Below, piece after piece: positions 12,475 to 23,122 of a stretch of DNA of 64,000 nucleotides. The first letter of the stretch is position 1, and each line of letters starts with the position of its first letter. A model generated the notes under the pieces. That model made no database searches, had not been told where the DNA came from, and was given only the letters and a program-made list of their open reading frames with translations. The translations under genes were made by a program, and so were the position numbers. The DNA comes from Thinopyrum elongatum (taxonomy: Eukaryota > Streptophyta > Magnoliopsida > Poales > Poaceae): assembly GCA_011799875.1 (NCBI GenBank), contig CM022302.1, positions 49,655,030 to 49,719,029 on the forward strand, written 5' to 3'.

Positions 12475-14142
12475 TTATCTAGGGACTCCAAACCTTGGGA
12501 AAATAACTTCCATAAGCATTTTAATAGAGGTGTTGTGATCAGCACTACTAGTTGGAATAGCTTCTACCCACTTAGTAACATAATCAACAGCAACCAAAAT
12601 ATGTGTATACCCATTAGAGGAAGGAAAAGGTCCTATGTAATCAAAACCCCAAACATCAAATGGTTCAACAGCAAGTGAATAATTCATAGGCATTTCTTGA
12701 CACTTACCAATATTACCAATTCGTTGGCATTCATCACAAGATAAAACAAACTTACGGGTATCCTTGAAGAGAGTAGGCCAATAAAAACCAAATTGCAATA
12801 CCTTATGAGAGGTTCTGTCTCCCGCATGGTCCCCCCCGTAAACTTCAGAGTGACATTTCCGTAGGATTTGTCCCTGTTCATGCTCAGGTAGACAACGTCT
12901 AATAATACCATCTACTCCTTCTTTATAAAGATGTGGGTTATCCCAAAAGTAATGTCTTAAATCATAGAAGAATTTTTTCTTTTGTTGGTATGTGAAGCTA
13001 GGTGGTATGTATTTAGCAACAATGTAATTAGCATAGTCAGCATACCAAGGAGTGTTATGAGAAACATTTATTGCAGCTAATTGCTCATCAGGCAAACTAT
13101 CATTAATAGGTTGTGGGTCATCAAGAATATTCTCTAACCTAGACAAGTAATCAGCTACTGGGTTCTCAGCTCCTTTTCTATCAGTGATATGTAAGTCAAA
13201 TTCTTGTAGCAAGAGAACCCACCTAATGAGTCTAGGTTTAGCATCTTTCTTTTCCATAAGATATTTTATAGTAGCATGATCAGTGTGAACAATCACTTCA
13301 GAATCCACAATGTAGGATCTGAATTTATCACAAGCAAACTCCACTGCTAAAAATTCTTTTTCAGTAGTAGCATAATTTCTTTGGGCACTGTCTAGAGTTT
13401 TACTAGCATAATGAATAACATTTAATTTGTTATCAAGTCTTTGTCCTAGAACAACACCAACAGCATAATCAGTAGCATCACACATAATTTTAAAAGGCAG
13501 GATCCAATCAGGTGGTTGAACAACAGGTGTAGAAATTAAGGCTTTCTTAAGTGTTTCAAAGGCTTCTACACAATCATCATAAAAAAATGGAACATCCTTT
13601 TGTAAAAGATTTGTAAGAGGCCTAGAAATTTTAGAGAAATCTTTAATAAATCTCCTATAGAAACCAGCATGCCTACGAATACCTTTAATATCTCTAGGAC
13701 ATGGCATTTTCTCAATTGCATCAACTTTAGCTTTATCCACCTCAATACCTCGTTCAGAAATTTTATGTCCCAAGACAATACCTTCATTAACCATAAAGTG
13801 GCACTCCTCCCAATTCAAAACAAGATTAGTTTGCTTGCATCTCTGCAAAACTCGATCAAGGTTGCTTAAGCAATCATCAAAAGAAGTTCCGTAGACGGAA
13901 AAATCATCCAGGAAAACCTCAACAATATTTTCACAAAAATCAGAGAATATAGCAGTCATACATCTTTGAAAGGTAGCAGGTGCATTGCATAAACCAAAAG
14001 GCATACGTCTATATGCATAGGTTCCAAAAGGACAAGTAAAGGTGGTTTTCTCTTGATCAGGTTGTGAAACAAGTATTTGAGAAAAACCAGAATATCCATC
14101 AAGGAAAAAAAAATGTGTGTGCTTAGATAGCCTTTCTAGCAT
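12475..14142 (-). pseudogene. RT, RNase H and integrase N-terminus of element 2
   Basis: A 555-codon open stretch, in the same frame as the segment before it. It starts in RT ([23 protein letters not shown]), has the RT active site as FLDD ([12 protein letters not shown]), then RNase H ([12 protein letters not shown], with the DHATIKYL segment), the HHCC zinc-binding region of integrase (H and H around [18 protein letters not shown]) and the first catalytic Asp region ([11 protein letters not shown]). It ends at TAA 12475-12477. The order RT-RH-INT is diagnostic of Gypsy. Confidence 0.93.
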
Positions 14143-15223
14143 TTAATCAATAAAAGGCAGAGGGTAATGATCTCTTCTAGTTGCTTTAGTCAATTTTCTA
14201 AAATCAATTACCATTCTATAGCCAGTGATAATTCTTTGTGGAATAAGTTCATTTTTATCATTAGGAACAACACTAATACCTGCCTTCTTAGGGACACAAT
14301 GAACAGGACTTACCCATCTACTATCAGCTATGGGATAAATTATACTTGCTTCCAGAAGCTTCAGTATTTCAGTTCTTACCACTTCTTTCATTTTAGGATT
14401 TAAACATCTTTGGTGATCAACAACGGGTTTAACATCCGGTTCCATATTAATCTTGTGCTGACAGAGACTGGGACTAATGCCCTTAAGATCGTCAAGAGTA
14501 TATCCAATAGCAGCAGGGTGCTTCTTCAAAATTTTCAATAATCTTTCTTCTTCATGCTCTGAAAGGTTAGCACTAATAATAACAGGATATATCTTTTTCT
14601 CATCAAGATAAGCATATTTCAAAGTGTGTGGCAATTGTTTTAATTCAAACACAGGATCACCTTTAGGTGGAGGAGGACCTCCTAGAGTTTCAATAGGCAA
14701 ATTGTGTTTAAGTAGAGGACGTTGTTCAAAGAAAATTGTATCTATCTCATTTCTTTCATGCATATGCATATCATTTTCATGGTCTAGCAAATATTGTTCT
14801 AGTGGATCAGTAGGAGGCACGGCAATAGAAGCAAGACCAATTATCTCATCCTTACTAGGAAATTCTTTCTTATGATGTTTTCTACTAAACTTAGAAAAAT
14901 TAAACTCATGAGACTCATCACCAAAACTAACACCAACAATTTGTTTCTCACAATCTATTTTAGCATTAACAGTGTTCAAGAAAGGTCTACCAAAGATAAT
15001 GGGACAAAAGTCATCTTGTGGGGAACCAAGAACTAGAAAATTAGTAGGATATTTTATTTTCCCACACAAGACTTCAACATCTCTAACAATCCCAAGTGGT
15101 GTGATGGTGTCTCTATTAGCAAGTTTAATAGTAACATCTATGTCTTCCATTTCAGTGGGTGCTATGTCATCCATAATTTCTTGATATAAGATAAAAGGAA
15201 AAGCACTCATGCTAGCACCTAAG
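14143..15223 (-). pseudogene. Protease (after its Asp) and RT N-terminus of element 2
   Basis: The minus-strand frame begins at the edge of the solo LTR with LGASMSAFP, the second half of the aspartic-protease motif. It continues through a conserved IIFGRPFLNT protease segment, a linker, and the start of RT with HRIN-like and WVSPVHCVPKKAG segments. It ends at an in-frame TAA (14143-14145) inside RT. Before the solo LTR arrived this frame joined directly to 16958-17468. Confidence 0.9.
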
Positions 15224-16957
15224 TGTTGGGGAACGCAGTATTTCAAAAAATTTACCTACAATCACGCAAGATCCATCTATGTGATGCATAGCAATGAGCG
15301 GGAGAGTATGTCTACGTACCCTCGTAGACTGAAAGCGGAAGCGTTTAGTAACGCGGTTGATGTAGTCGAACGTCTTCGCTATCCAACCGATCAAGTACCG
15401 AACGCACGGCACCTCCGCGATCTGCACACGTTCAGCTCGGTGACGTCCCTCGAACTCTAGATCCAGTTGAGGCTGAGGGAGAGTTTTGTCAGCACGACGG
15501 CGTGGTGACGGTGATGATGAAGTTACCGACGCAGGGCTTCGCCTAAGCACTACGACAATATGACCGAGGTGGAAATCTATGGAGGGGGGCACCGCACACG
15601 GCTAAACAATCAACCTGTGTGTCCTAGGGTGCCCCCCTGCCCCCGTATATAAAGGAGCAAGGGGGAGGCCGGCTAGCCCTCCTAGGGCGCGCCCCACCAG
15701 GGGAGTCCTACTAGGACTACTAGTCCTAGTAGGATTCCACCAAGAGGAAGAGAGGGGGAAGGAAGGAAAGGGAGAGGGAGAAGGAAAGGGGGGCGCCGCC
15801 CCCCCTTCCCTAGTCCAATTCGGACCCAAGGGGGAGGGGGCGCGCGGCCTGCCCTGGCCGCCCCTCTCTCTCTCCACTAAGGCCCATGAGGCCCATTAGT
15901 TCCCCCGGGGGGTTCCAGTAACCCCTCCGGCACTCCGGTTTTATCCGAAACTTTACCGGAACATTTCCGCTGTCCGAATATAGTCATCCAATATATCAAT
16001 CTTTATGTCTCGACCATTTCGAGACTCCACGTCATGTCCGTGATCTCATCCGGGACTCCGAACTACCTTCGGTACATCAAAACACATAAACTCATAATAC
16101 CGATCGTCATCGAACGTTAAGCGTGTGGACCCTACGGGTTCGAGAACTATGTAGACATGACCGAGACTCATCTCTGGTTAATAACCAATAGCGGAACCTG
16201 GATGCTCATATTGGCTCCCACATATTCTACGAAGATCTTTATCGGTCAAACCGCATAACAACATACGTTGTTCCCTTTGTCATCGGTATGTTACTTGCCC
16301 GAGATTCGATCATCGGTATCATCATACCTAGTTCAATCTCGTTACCGGCAAGTCTCTTTACTCGTTCCGTAATGCATCATCCCGTAACTAACTCATTAGT
16401 CACATTGCTTGCAAGGCTTCATATGATGTGCATTATCGAGAGGGCCCAGAGATACCTCTCCGACAATCGGAGTGACAAATCCTAATCTCGATCTATGCCA
16501 ACTCAACAAACACCATCGGAGACACCTGTAGAGCATCTTTATAATCACCGAGTTACGTTGTGATGTTTGATAGCACACTAAGTGTTCCTTCGGTATTCGG
16601 GAGTTGCATAATCTCATAGTCATAGGAACATGTATAAGTCATGAAGAAAGCAATAGCAACAAACTAAACGATCATAGTGCTAAGCTAACGGATGGGTCAT
16701 GTCAATCACATCATTCTCGAATGATGTGATCCCATTCATCAAATGACAACTCATGTCTATGGCTAGGAAACTTAACCATCTTTGATCAACGAGCTAGTCA
16801 AGTAGAGGCATACTAGTGACACTTTGTTTGTCTATGTATTCACACATGTACTAAGTTTCCGGTTAATACAATTCTAGCATGAATAATAAACATTTATCAT
16901 GATATAAGGAAATATAAATAACAACTTTATTATTGCCTCTAGGGCATATTTCCTTCA
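15224..16957 (-). mobile_element. Solo LTR of an Angela/BARE1-like Copia element, inside the protease motif of element 2
   Basis: Same family and orientation as 3791-5498: minus strand TGAAGGAAATATGCCC...TTCCCCAACA, 1734 bp. Target duplication CTAAG is exact at 15219-15223 and 16958-16962. When the LTR is ignored, the host codons run across HGLCD to LGAS, so insertion was at the catalytic motif. No internal region is present. Confidence 0.93.
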
Positions 16958-17468
16958 CTAAGTCACATAAACCATGATAACAGTGATCTCCTATTTTGAC
17001 TGAGACAACAGGCATGCCAACAACAGGTCTATGTTTATCTTTCTCATCGGGTTTAGCAATTCTAGCAGCTTCAATACAGAAGTAAATAACATGCCCATCT
17101 ATATTTTCTACCGAGAGATATTTAACCACAACAACGCTAGGTTCTACTTTGATTTGTTCAGCAGGTTTAGGTGCTCTAATATAACTTTTATTGATCACGG
17201 TTGAAACCTTAGCATGTTCCTTTATCCTAATAGGGAAAGGTGGTTTCCCAATATAAGCAGTAGGAACAGCTGGGTCAAAATTATAAGTAATAGTTTCATC
17301 TTTAGCTATTACCGGTTCTTTAATTACTTCTTTAATAGGTGGGTGATATTTGAACCACTTCTCCTTAGGGAGATCAACATGAGTAGCAAATGATTCACAA
17401 AAGGAAGCTATTATCTCAGAGTCAAGTCCATATTTAGTGCTAAACTTTTGAAAAGCATCGGTATTCAT
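16958..17468 (-). pseudogene. Gag C-terminal/pre-protease segment of element 2
   Basis: The minus-strand open frame starts MNTDAFQKFSTKYG and runs to CYHGLCD, the first half of the protease active-site motif, where the solo LTR cuts it. The segment between is hydrophilic with Lys/Glu/Pro-rich parts and has no zinc knuckle. The piece KIGDHCYHGLCD recurs in the third Athila copy at 21113-21150, confirming the reading frame. Confidence 0.8.
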
Positions 17469-17589
17469 AAAATATTTAACACAATCATACTTAAGCTTAA
17501 TACCTAACTCTTTACCTTCATCGAGTTCCCAATCTTCAGAGTTGATTTAATTCTTTCTAAAAGATCCCACCTGAATTCAATAATCTTCT

Positions 17590-18170
17590 TCATAAAGAAC
17601 CAGTACAAGAAGTATCGAGAATGGATTGATCATCACGAGAAAGCCGAGCATAAAAATTCTGAATAATAATTTCTCTTGAGAGCTCAAGATTGGGGCATGA
17701 ATATAACATTGACTTAAGCCTCCCACAAGCTAGAGCGATACTTTCTCCTTCACGAGGCCAAAAATTATATATGTAATTCCGATCACGATGAACTACATGC
17801 ATAGGGTAATTTTTTTGGTAAAATTCCAATTTCAATCGATTCCAGTTCCAAGATCCAATATCATCGCATAGCCTATACCATGCCAATGCTTTTCCTTTCA
17901 AAGAAAAAGGGAAAACCTTCTTCTTAGCTTTATCTTCGGGTAAACCTGCAAGCTTAAATAATCCACAAATTTCATCCACATATATCAAGTGCATAACAGG
18001 ATGTTCAGTTCCATCTCCAGCATAAGGATTAGCTAGCAGTTGTTCTATCATACCCGAAGGAATTTCATAACCAATATTTTCAGTAGGTGCAATAGGTTGA
18101 GGTGCAACTAATTGTGGTTCTGGTCGAGGTGAAGATACCCCGACAAACCCCTCAAAGGATTGTTCTCCAT
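17590..18170 (-). pseudogene. Gag of element 2 (Retrotrans_gag type), frameshifted
   Basis: The ATG equivalent to the third copy's gag start is at 18170; a one-base difference near 18142 shifts the frame relative to that copy, and the open frame then runs to 17590. It contains a Retrotrans_gag-type region: FPFSLKGKALAWYRL, FYQKNYP, WPREGESIALACGRL and DTSCTGS. This is the structural protein that packages element RNA. The stretch 17469-17589 between this and the next segment carries further frame breaks. Confidence 0.85.
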
Positions 18171-18247
18171 AGTAACAAGTGACAATAGATTTCAGCACGT
18201 AGTAATAAATTTTCCTTACCGATTTCCACTTACGAAGAGTGCTTCAC

Positions 18248-18265
18248 TCCCCAGCAACGGCGCCA
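18248..18265 (-). other. Primer-binding site of element 2
   Basis: Minus strand TGGCGCCGTTGCTGGGGA, the tRNA-Asp type site with one change from the copy at 536-553. It lies 11 bases inside the 5' LTR boundary. Confidence 0.88.
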
Positions 18266-18276
18266 GAAAGGAGCCT

Positions 18277-19794
18277 TGATGACCCACAAGTATATGAGAT
18301 CAATCGTAGTCATTTCGATAAGTAAGAGTGTCAAACCCAACGAGGAGCAGAAGGAAATGACAAGTAGTTTTCAGCAAGGTATTCTCTGCAAGCACTGAAA
18401 TTATAAGTAACGACTAGTTTGATAGCAAGATAATTTGTAACGAGCAAGTAACGGTAATGGTAACAAAAGTGCAGCAAGGTAGCCCAATCCTTTTGTGGCA
18501 AAGGACAGGCCAAAACGGTCTCTTATGATAAGCAAAGCGTTCTTGAGGGTACACGGGAATTTCATCTAGTCACTTTCATCATGTTGATTTGATTTGTGTT
18601 CGCTACTTTGATAATTTGATATGTGGGTGGACCGGTGCTTAGGTGCTGTTGTTACTTGAACAAACCTCCTACTTATGATTAACCCCCTTGCAAGCATCCG
18701 CAACTACGAGAAAAGTATTAAGATAAAATCTAACCATAGCATTAAACTTTTGGATCCAAATCAGTCCCTTACGAAGTAGCGCATAAACTAGGGTTTAAGC
18801 TTCTGTCACTCTCGCAACCCATCATCTAATAACTACTCCACAATGCATTCCCTTAGGCCCTAATAAGGTGAAGTGCCATGTAGTCGATGTTCAGATGACA
18901 CCACTAAGGGAATCACAACATACATACCATCAAAATATCGAACACATATCAAGTTCACATGATTACTTGCAACAAGATTTCTCCCGTGACCACAAGAACA
19001 AAAGTAACTACTCACAAATGATAATCATGCTCAAGATCAGAGGGGTATTAAATAGCATAATGGATCTGAACATATAATCTTCCACCAAATAAACCATATA
19101 GTAATCAACTACAAGATGTAATCAACACTACTAGTTACCCACAAGCACCATTCTAAGGTTCCGGTACAAAGATTGAACACAAGAGATGAACTAGGGTTTG
19201 AGAGGAGATGGTGCTGTTGAAGATGTTGATGGAGATTGCCCTCCCCAAGATGGGAGAGTTGTTGGTGATGATGATGACGATGATTTCCCCCTCTGGGAGG
19301 GAAGTTCCCCCGGCGGAGTCGCTCCGCCGGAGGGCAAAAGTGCTCCTGCCCAAGTTTCGCCTCGAGACGGCGACGCTTCATCCCTAAAGTCCTCCCCTTA
19401 TTTTTTCTAGGTCAAAATGACTTATATACCAGAAGAGGGGCACCGGAGGTGGGCCAAGGAGGGCACAACCCACTAGGGCACGCCTGGGCTCCCTAGGGCG
19501 CCCAGGTGGGTTGTGCCCACCTGGTGGGCCCCCTCTGGTAGTTATTTGCTCCAATAATTCTTATATATTCCATAAAAAATCTCTGTGAAGTTTCAGCTCA
19601 TTTGGAGTTGTGCGGAATAGGTGTCCTGACGTAGCTTTTTCATGTCCAGAATTCCAGCTGCCGGTATTCTCCCTCCTTGTGTGAACCTTGCATATTATGA
19701 GAGAAAAGGCATTAGAATTACTCCAAAAAGCATTATTATGCATAAAAACAATATAAATAACAGTATGAAAACATGATGCAAAATGGACGTATCA
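18277..19794 (-). repeat. 5' LTR of element 2
   Basis: Runs from TGATACGTCCATTTTGC at 19794 to TGTGGGTCATCA at 18277 on the minus strand, 1518 bp. The TATA-like box is at 19421-19428 and the GC-rich inverted repeat at 19464-19515, in the same arrangement as in the 3' LTR. Confidence 0.9.
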
Positions 19795-20250
19795 GGTTTT
19801 ACCTTAATGATCTTTTGTAGTTGCGGATGCTTGCTAAAGTTCCAATCATAAGTGCATATGATCCAAGTAGAGAAAGTATGTTAGCTTATGCCTCTCCCTC
19901 ATATATAATTGCAATAATGATTACCTATCTAGTTATCGATTGCCTAGGGACAAATAACTTTCTTGTGACAAAAAGCTCTCTACTAAAACTAACTTAGTTG
20001 TTTCTTTTTCTAAACAGCCCTTAGCTTTTATTTACGTGTTCTTTATTATCTTGCAAACTTATCACACCTACAAAGTACTTCTAGTTTCATACATGTTCTA
20101 GGTAAAGCAAACATAAAGTGTGCGTAGAGTTGTATCTGTGGTCGATAAAACTTGAGGGAATATTTGTTCTACCTTTAGCTCCTCGTTGGGTTCGACACTC
20201 TTACTTATCGAAAGAGGCTACAACTGATCCCCTATACTTGTTGGTTATCA
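19795..20250 (+). repeat. 3' LTR of element 1, remainder after element 2
   Basis: After the second GGTTT target copy (19795-19799) the sequence resumes as TACCTTAATGATC and matches 75-524 of the window to the terminal TTGGTTATCA. This marks the right end of element 1 at 20250. Confidence 0.88.
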
Positions 20251-21009
20251 TTCCCGCACCTGCTCATAGCAGCCCGTCCTCCATCTCTGGTGTGCTCGGT
20301 GGGGATTCATCTTTGCCTGAGCTCGATGCCCTCACGGTAACTAGCTGTCACATCGGCCCGCTTCAATATATGTATAATCTTCCGTTTCCATTGCCTTTCG
20401 GATGTCTCACGTCGCAGACATGTCTTTGCATGCCGACGTAACCCCGTGCACCATACTGTATACCATCAGTGGCCAGAAGGTGGACGTGGGAAAGATGATG
20501 ATAGTGAAGCCAAAGGAACAATTGTTCCACAGCAGGCCAATCCCCCCTAGCGTCTTCAAGGTTTGCATGGCCAGTGTCAAACCGGGCCACGAGAATTTGG
20601 CTCCTCCGATAGCACTAGGGGGAGATGACGACGAGACCCCATGGCGGCTTGGCGATTGCAAGAGGTGGGTCCTGTTGTGGCCGAAGAGTCTGCTTCGTCT
20701 GGAGGCGGCTGGGAGTACACCTACGATCAAGCAGCCTCAGCAAGGTATGAACACCAACACCCCACCTACCCAATTAGCATCGCCTGTCGTGCCGGGTGAT
20801 AGCGGACAGCATGAGGAAGAGGCTCCATTAGTGGCTGATGATGTCGCTGCCTTCGAAGAAACAATGCATGATGCCATGGACGAGGATGATGACCCTCTAC
20901 AGTATCTCAATACCGGCGCCTATCACAACGGAGGGTTGATGGCTCAGCAGTATGAATCAGGGTTTGAGCATGATGAGTTGATGCCTGAATTGCCAGAGGA
21001 TGAACGTAT
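20251..21009 (+). pseudogene. CACTA (En/Spm) transposon ORF fragment
   Basis: The plus-strand ORF from ATG 20402 encodes VTPCTILYTISGQKVDVGK...FHSRPIPPSVFKV...LGDCKRWVLLWPK, matching in pattern the DUF8039-like domain of grass CACTA accessory proteins. An acidic region follows (EEEAPLVADDV, DEDDDPLQYL). It has no transposase catalytic region and no CACTA terminus. The frame runs on to 21082, but from about 21010 the DNA is antisense Gypsy sequence, so the last ~24 codons are chimeric. The left boundary coincides with the end of element 1. Assignment is from pattern memory. Confidence 0.55.
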
Positions 21010-21241
21010 GACAAAGTTTAATAGTAACATCTATGTCTTCTATTTTAGCGGGTGCTATATCATTCATAATTTCTTGGTATAATGTAAGAGGAATACCACT
21101 CACGCTAGCACCTAAGTCACATAAACCATGATAACAGTGATCTCCTATTTTAACCGAGACAACAGGCATGCCAACAACAGATCTATGTTTATCTTTTTCA
21201 TCGGGTTTGGCAATTCTAGCAGCTTCATCACAGAAATAAAT
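21010..21241 (-). mobile_element. Element 3, left fragment: Athila protease region
   Basis: The minus strand encodes MPVVSVKIGDHCYHGLCD followed by LGASVSGIPLTLYQEI, closely matching the protease of element 2. This copy still has an uninterrupted D-LGAS motif. It is cut on the right by Copia sequence at 21242 and on the left by the CACTA fragment. The rest of this copy is at 30136-32133. Confidence 0.85.
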
Positions 21242-21395
21242 CCAGAACTCTATGGGTGTTCGAGCAAAACATGAATGTCGCAGATCCGTTGACTAAACCT
21301 CTTCCACGAGCAAAACATGATCAACACCAGAACTCTATGGGTGTTCGATTCATCACAATGTAACTAGATTATTGACTCTAGTGCAAGTGGGAGAC
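21242..21395 (+). repeat. Truncated, scrambled copy of the Copia internal 3' end
   Basis: From about 21274 to 21395 it matches 28290-28410: pol C-terminus, its stop and the purine tract GCAAGTGGGAGAC. The first ~32 bases repeat two short pieces of that same region out of order (CCAGAACTCTATGGGTGTTCG, then AGCAAAACATGA), as filler at a repair junction would. Confidence 0.85.
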
Positions 21396-23122
21396 TGTTG
21401 GAAATATGCCCTAGAGGCAATAATAAAGTGGTTATTTTTATATTTCCTTGTTCATGATAATTGTCTATTGTTCATGCTATAATTGTATTAACCGGATACC
21501 GTAATACATGTGTGAATACATAGATCACAGAATGTCCCTAGTAAGCCTCTAGTTGACTAGCTCGTTGATCAATAGATGGTTATGGTTTCCTGACCATGGA
21601 CATTAGATGTCGTTGATAACGGGATCACATCATTAGGAGAATGATGTGATGGACAAGACCCAATCCTAAGCATAGCACAAGATCGTGTAGTTCATTTGCT
21701 AGAGCTTTTCTAATGTCAAGTATCATTTCCTTAGACCATGAGATTGTGCAACTCCCGGATACCGTAGGAATGCTTTGGGTGTGCCAAACGTCACAACGTA
21801 ACTGGGTGGCTATAAAGGCACACTACGGGTATCTCCGAAAGTGTCTGTTGGGTTGGCACGAATCGAGACTGGGATTTGTCACTCCGTGTGACGGAGAGGT
21901 ATCTCTGGGCCCACTCGGTAGGACATCATCATAATGAGCTCAATGTGACCAAGGAGTTGATCACGGGATGATGTGTTACGAACGAGTAAAGAGACTTGCC
22001 GGTAATGAGATTGAACAAGGTATAGGGATACCGACGATCGAATCTCGGGCAAGTATCATACCGGTAGACAAAGGGAATTGTGTACGGGATTGATTGAATC
22101 CTCGACATCGTGGTTCATCCGATGAGATCATCGTGGAACATGTGGGAGCCAACATGGGTATCCAGATCCCACTGTTGGTTATTGGCCGGAGAGATGTCTC
22201 GGTCATGTCTGCATGGTTCCCGAACCCATAGGGTCTACACACTTAAGGTTCGATGACTCTAGGGTTGTTATGGGAAATAGTATGTGGTTACCGAATGTTG
22301 TTCGGAGTCTCGGATGAGATCCTGGACGTCACGAGGAGTTCCGGAATGGTCCGGAGGTGAAGATTTATATATGGGAAGTCCTCATACGGTCACCGGAAGT
22401 ATTCGGGGGTTTGCCGGTATTGTACCGGGACCACCGAAGGGGTTCCGGGGGTCCATCGGGAGGGTCCACCTACCTCGGAGGGCTCTATGGGCTGTATGTG
22501 GGAGGGAACCAGCCCCTAAGTGGGTTGGGCGCCATCCCCCCCTAGGGCCCATGCGCCTAGGGTTTAGGGGAAACCCTAAAGGGGGGCAACCCCTTGGCTT
22601 GGGGGGCAAGCCCCCTTCCCCTGGTCGCCGCCCCACCTCTAGATCTGATCTAGAGGGGCCGGCCCCCTTTCCCCTTGGCCCTATAAATAGAGGGGAGGAG
22701 AGAGGGCAGCAGCACCTCATCCAAGGCGCAGCCCTCCCCCTCTCCAACACCCCCTCCTCCTCCGTTGAGCTTGGCGAAGCCCTGCCGGAGAACTGCCAAC
22801 TCCACCACCACGCCGTCGTGCTGCCGGAGTTGTCTTCCCCAACCTCTCCCTCCTCCCTGCTGGATCAAGGCGCGGGAGACGTCACCGGGATGCACGTGTG
22901 TTGAACGCGGAGGCGCCGTTGTTCGGTGCTTAGATCGGAATCGACCGCGATCTGAATCGCTACGTGTACGACTCCTCCAACCGCGTTCTTGCAACGCTTC
23001 CGCATCACGATCTTCAAGCGTATGAAGATGCACTCCTCTCTCTCTCTCGTTGCTAGTCTCTCCATAGATTGATCTTGGTGATGCGTAGGAAAATTTTTGA
23101 TTTACTACTACGTGCCCCAACA
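21396..23122 (+). repeat. 5' LTR of the Copia element
   Basis: TGTTGGAAATATGCCC...GTGCCCCAACA, 1727 bp, with the TG...CA ends and length of the BARE1/Angela group. It has a TATA box at 22682-22689 and, about 25 bases before that, a perfect 10-bp palindrome around one base (22636-22656). Confidence 0.93.
22682..22689 (+). promoter_or_regulatory. TATA box of the Copia 5' LTR
   Basis: TATAAATA after CTTGGCCC, with GC-rich sequence on both sides; the matching box in the 3' LTR is at 29697-29704. Its place about three quarters into the LTR fits a U3-R junction. Confidence 0.75.

Larger units (their letters stand above)
7776..19794 (-). mobile_element. Element 2: complete but mutated Athila-type Gypsy retrotransposon
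   Basis: Two LTRs of about 1517 bp (7776-9292, 18277-19794) flank, in minus-strand order, a PBS, gag, protease, RT, RNase H, integrase, a further ORF and a polypurine tract. Target duplication GGTTT is exact at 7771-7775 and 19795-19799, inside the 3' LTR of element 1. The coding region carries stops, frameshifts and a solo-LTR insertion, so it cannot encode a working polyprotein. It is the only Athila-type copy here with RT and integrase. Confidence 0.92.
1..20250 (+). mobile_element. Element 1: non-autonomous Athila-type Gypsy LTR retrotransposon (left end outside window)
   Basis: The end of a 5' LTR (1-524) is followed by a tRNA-Asp-type primer-binding site, one long ORF, about 4.7 kb of non-coding DNA, a purine-rich tract and a 3' LTR starting TGATACGTCTCC at 6715. 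No RT, RNase H or integrase is seen, so it would need enzymes from another element. A solo LTR (3791-5498) and the whole of element 2 (7776-19794) are later insertions, each with an exact 5-bp target duplication. Its LTR end closely resembles that of element 2, which suggests an autonomous/non-autonomous pair in one lineage. Placement in Athila rests on the PBS and LTR ends and is inference. Confidence 0.85.

Noticed and set aside
21242..21395. A third Copia insertion left of the 5' LTR
   Set aside because: Only 154 bp of internal 3' end without its own LTR; better explained as part of a truncated tandem arrangement.
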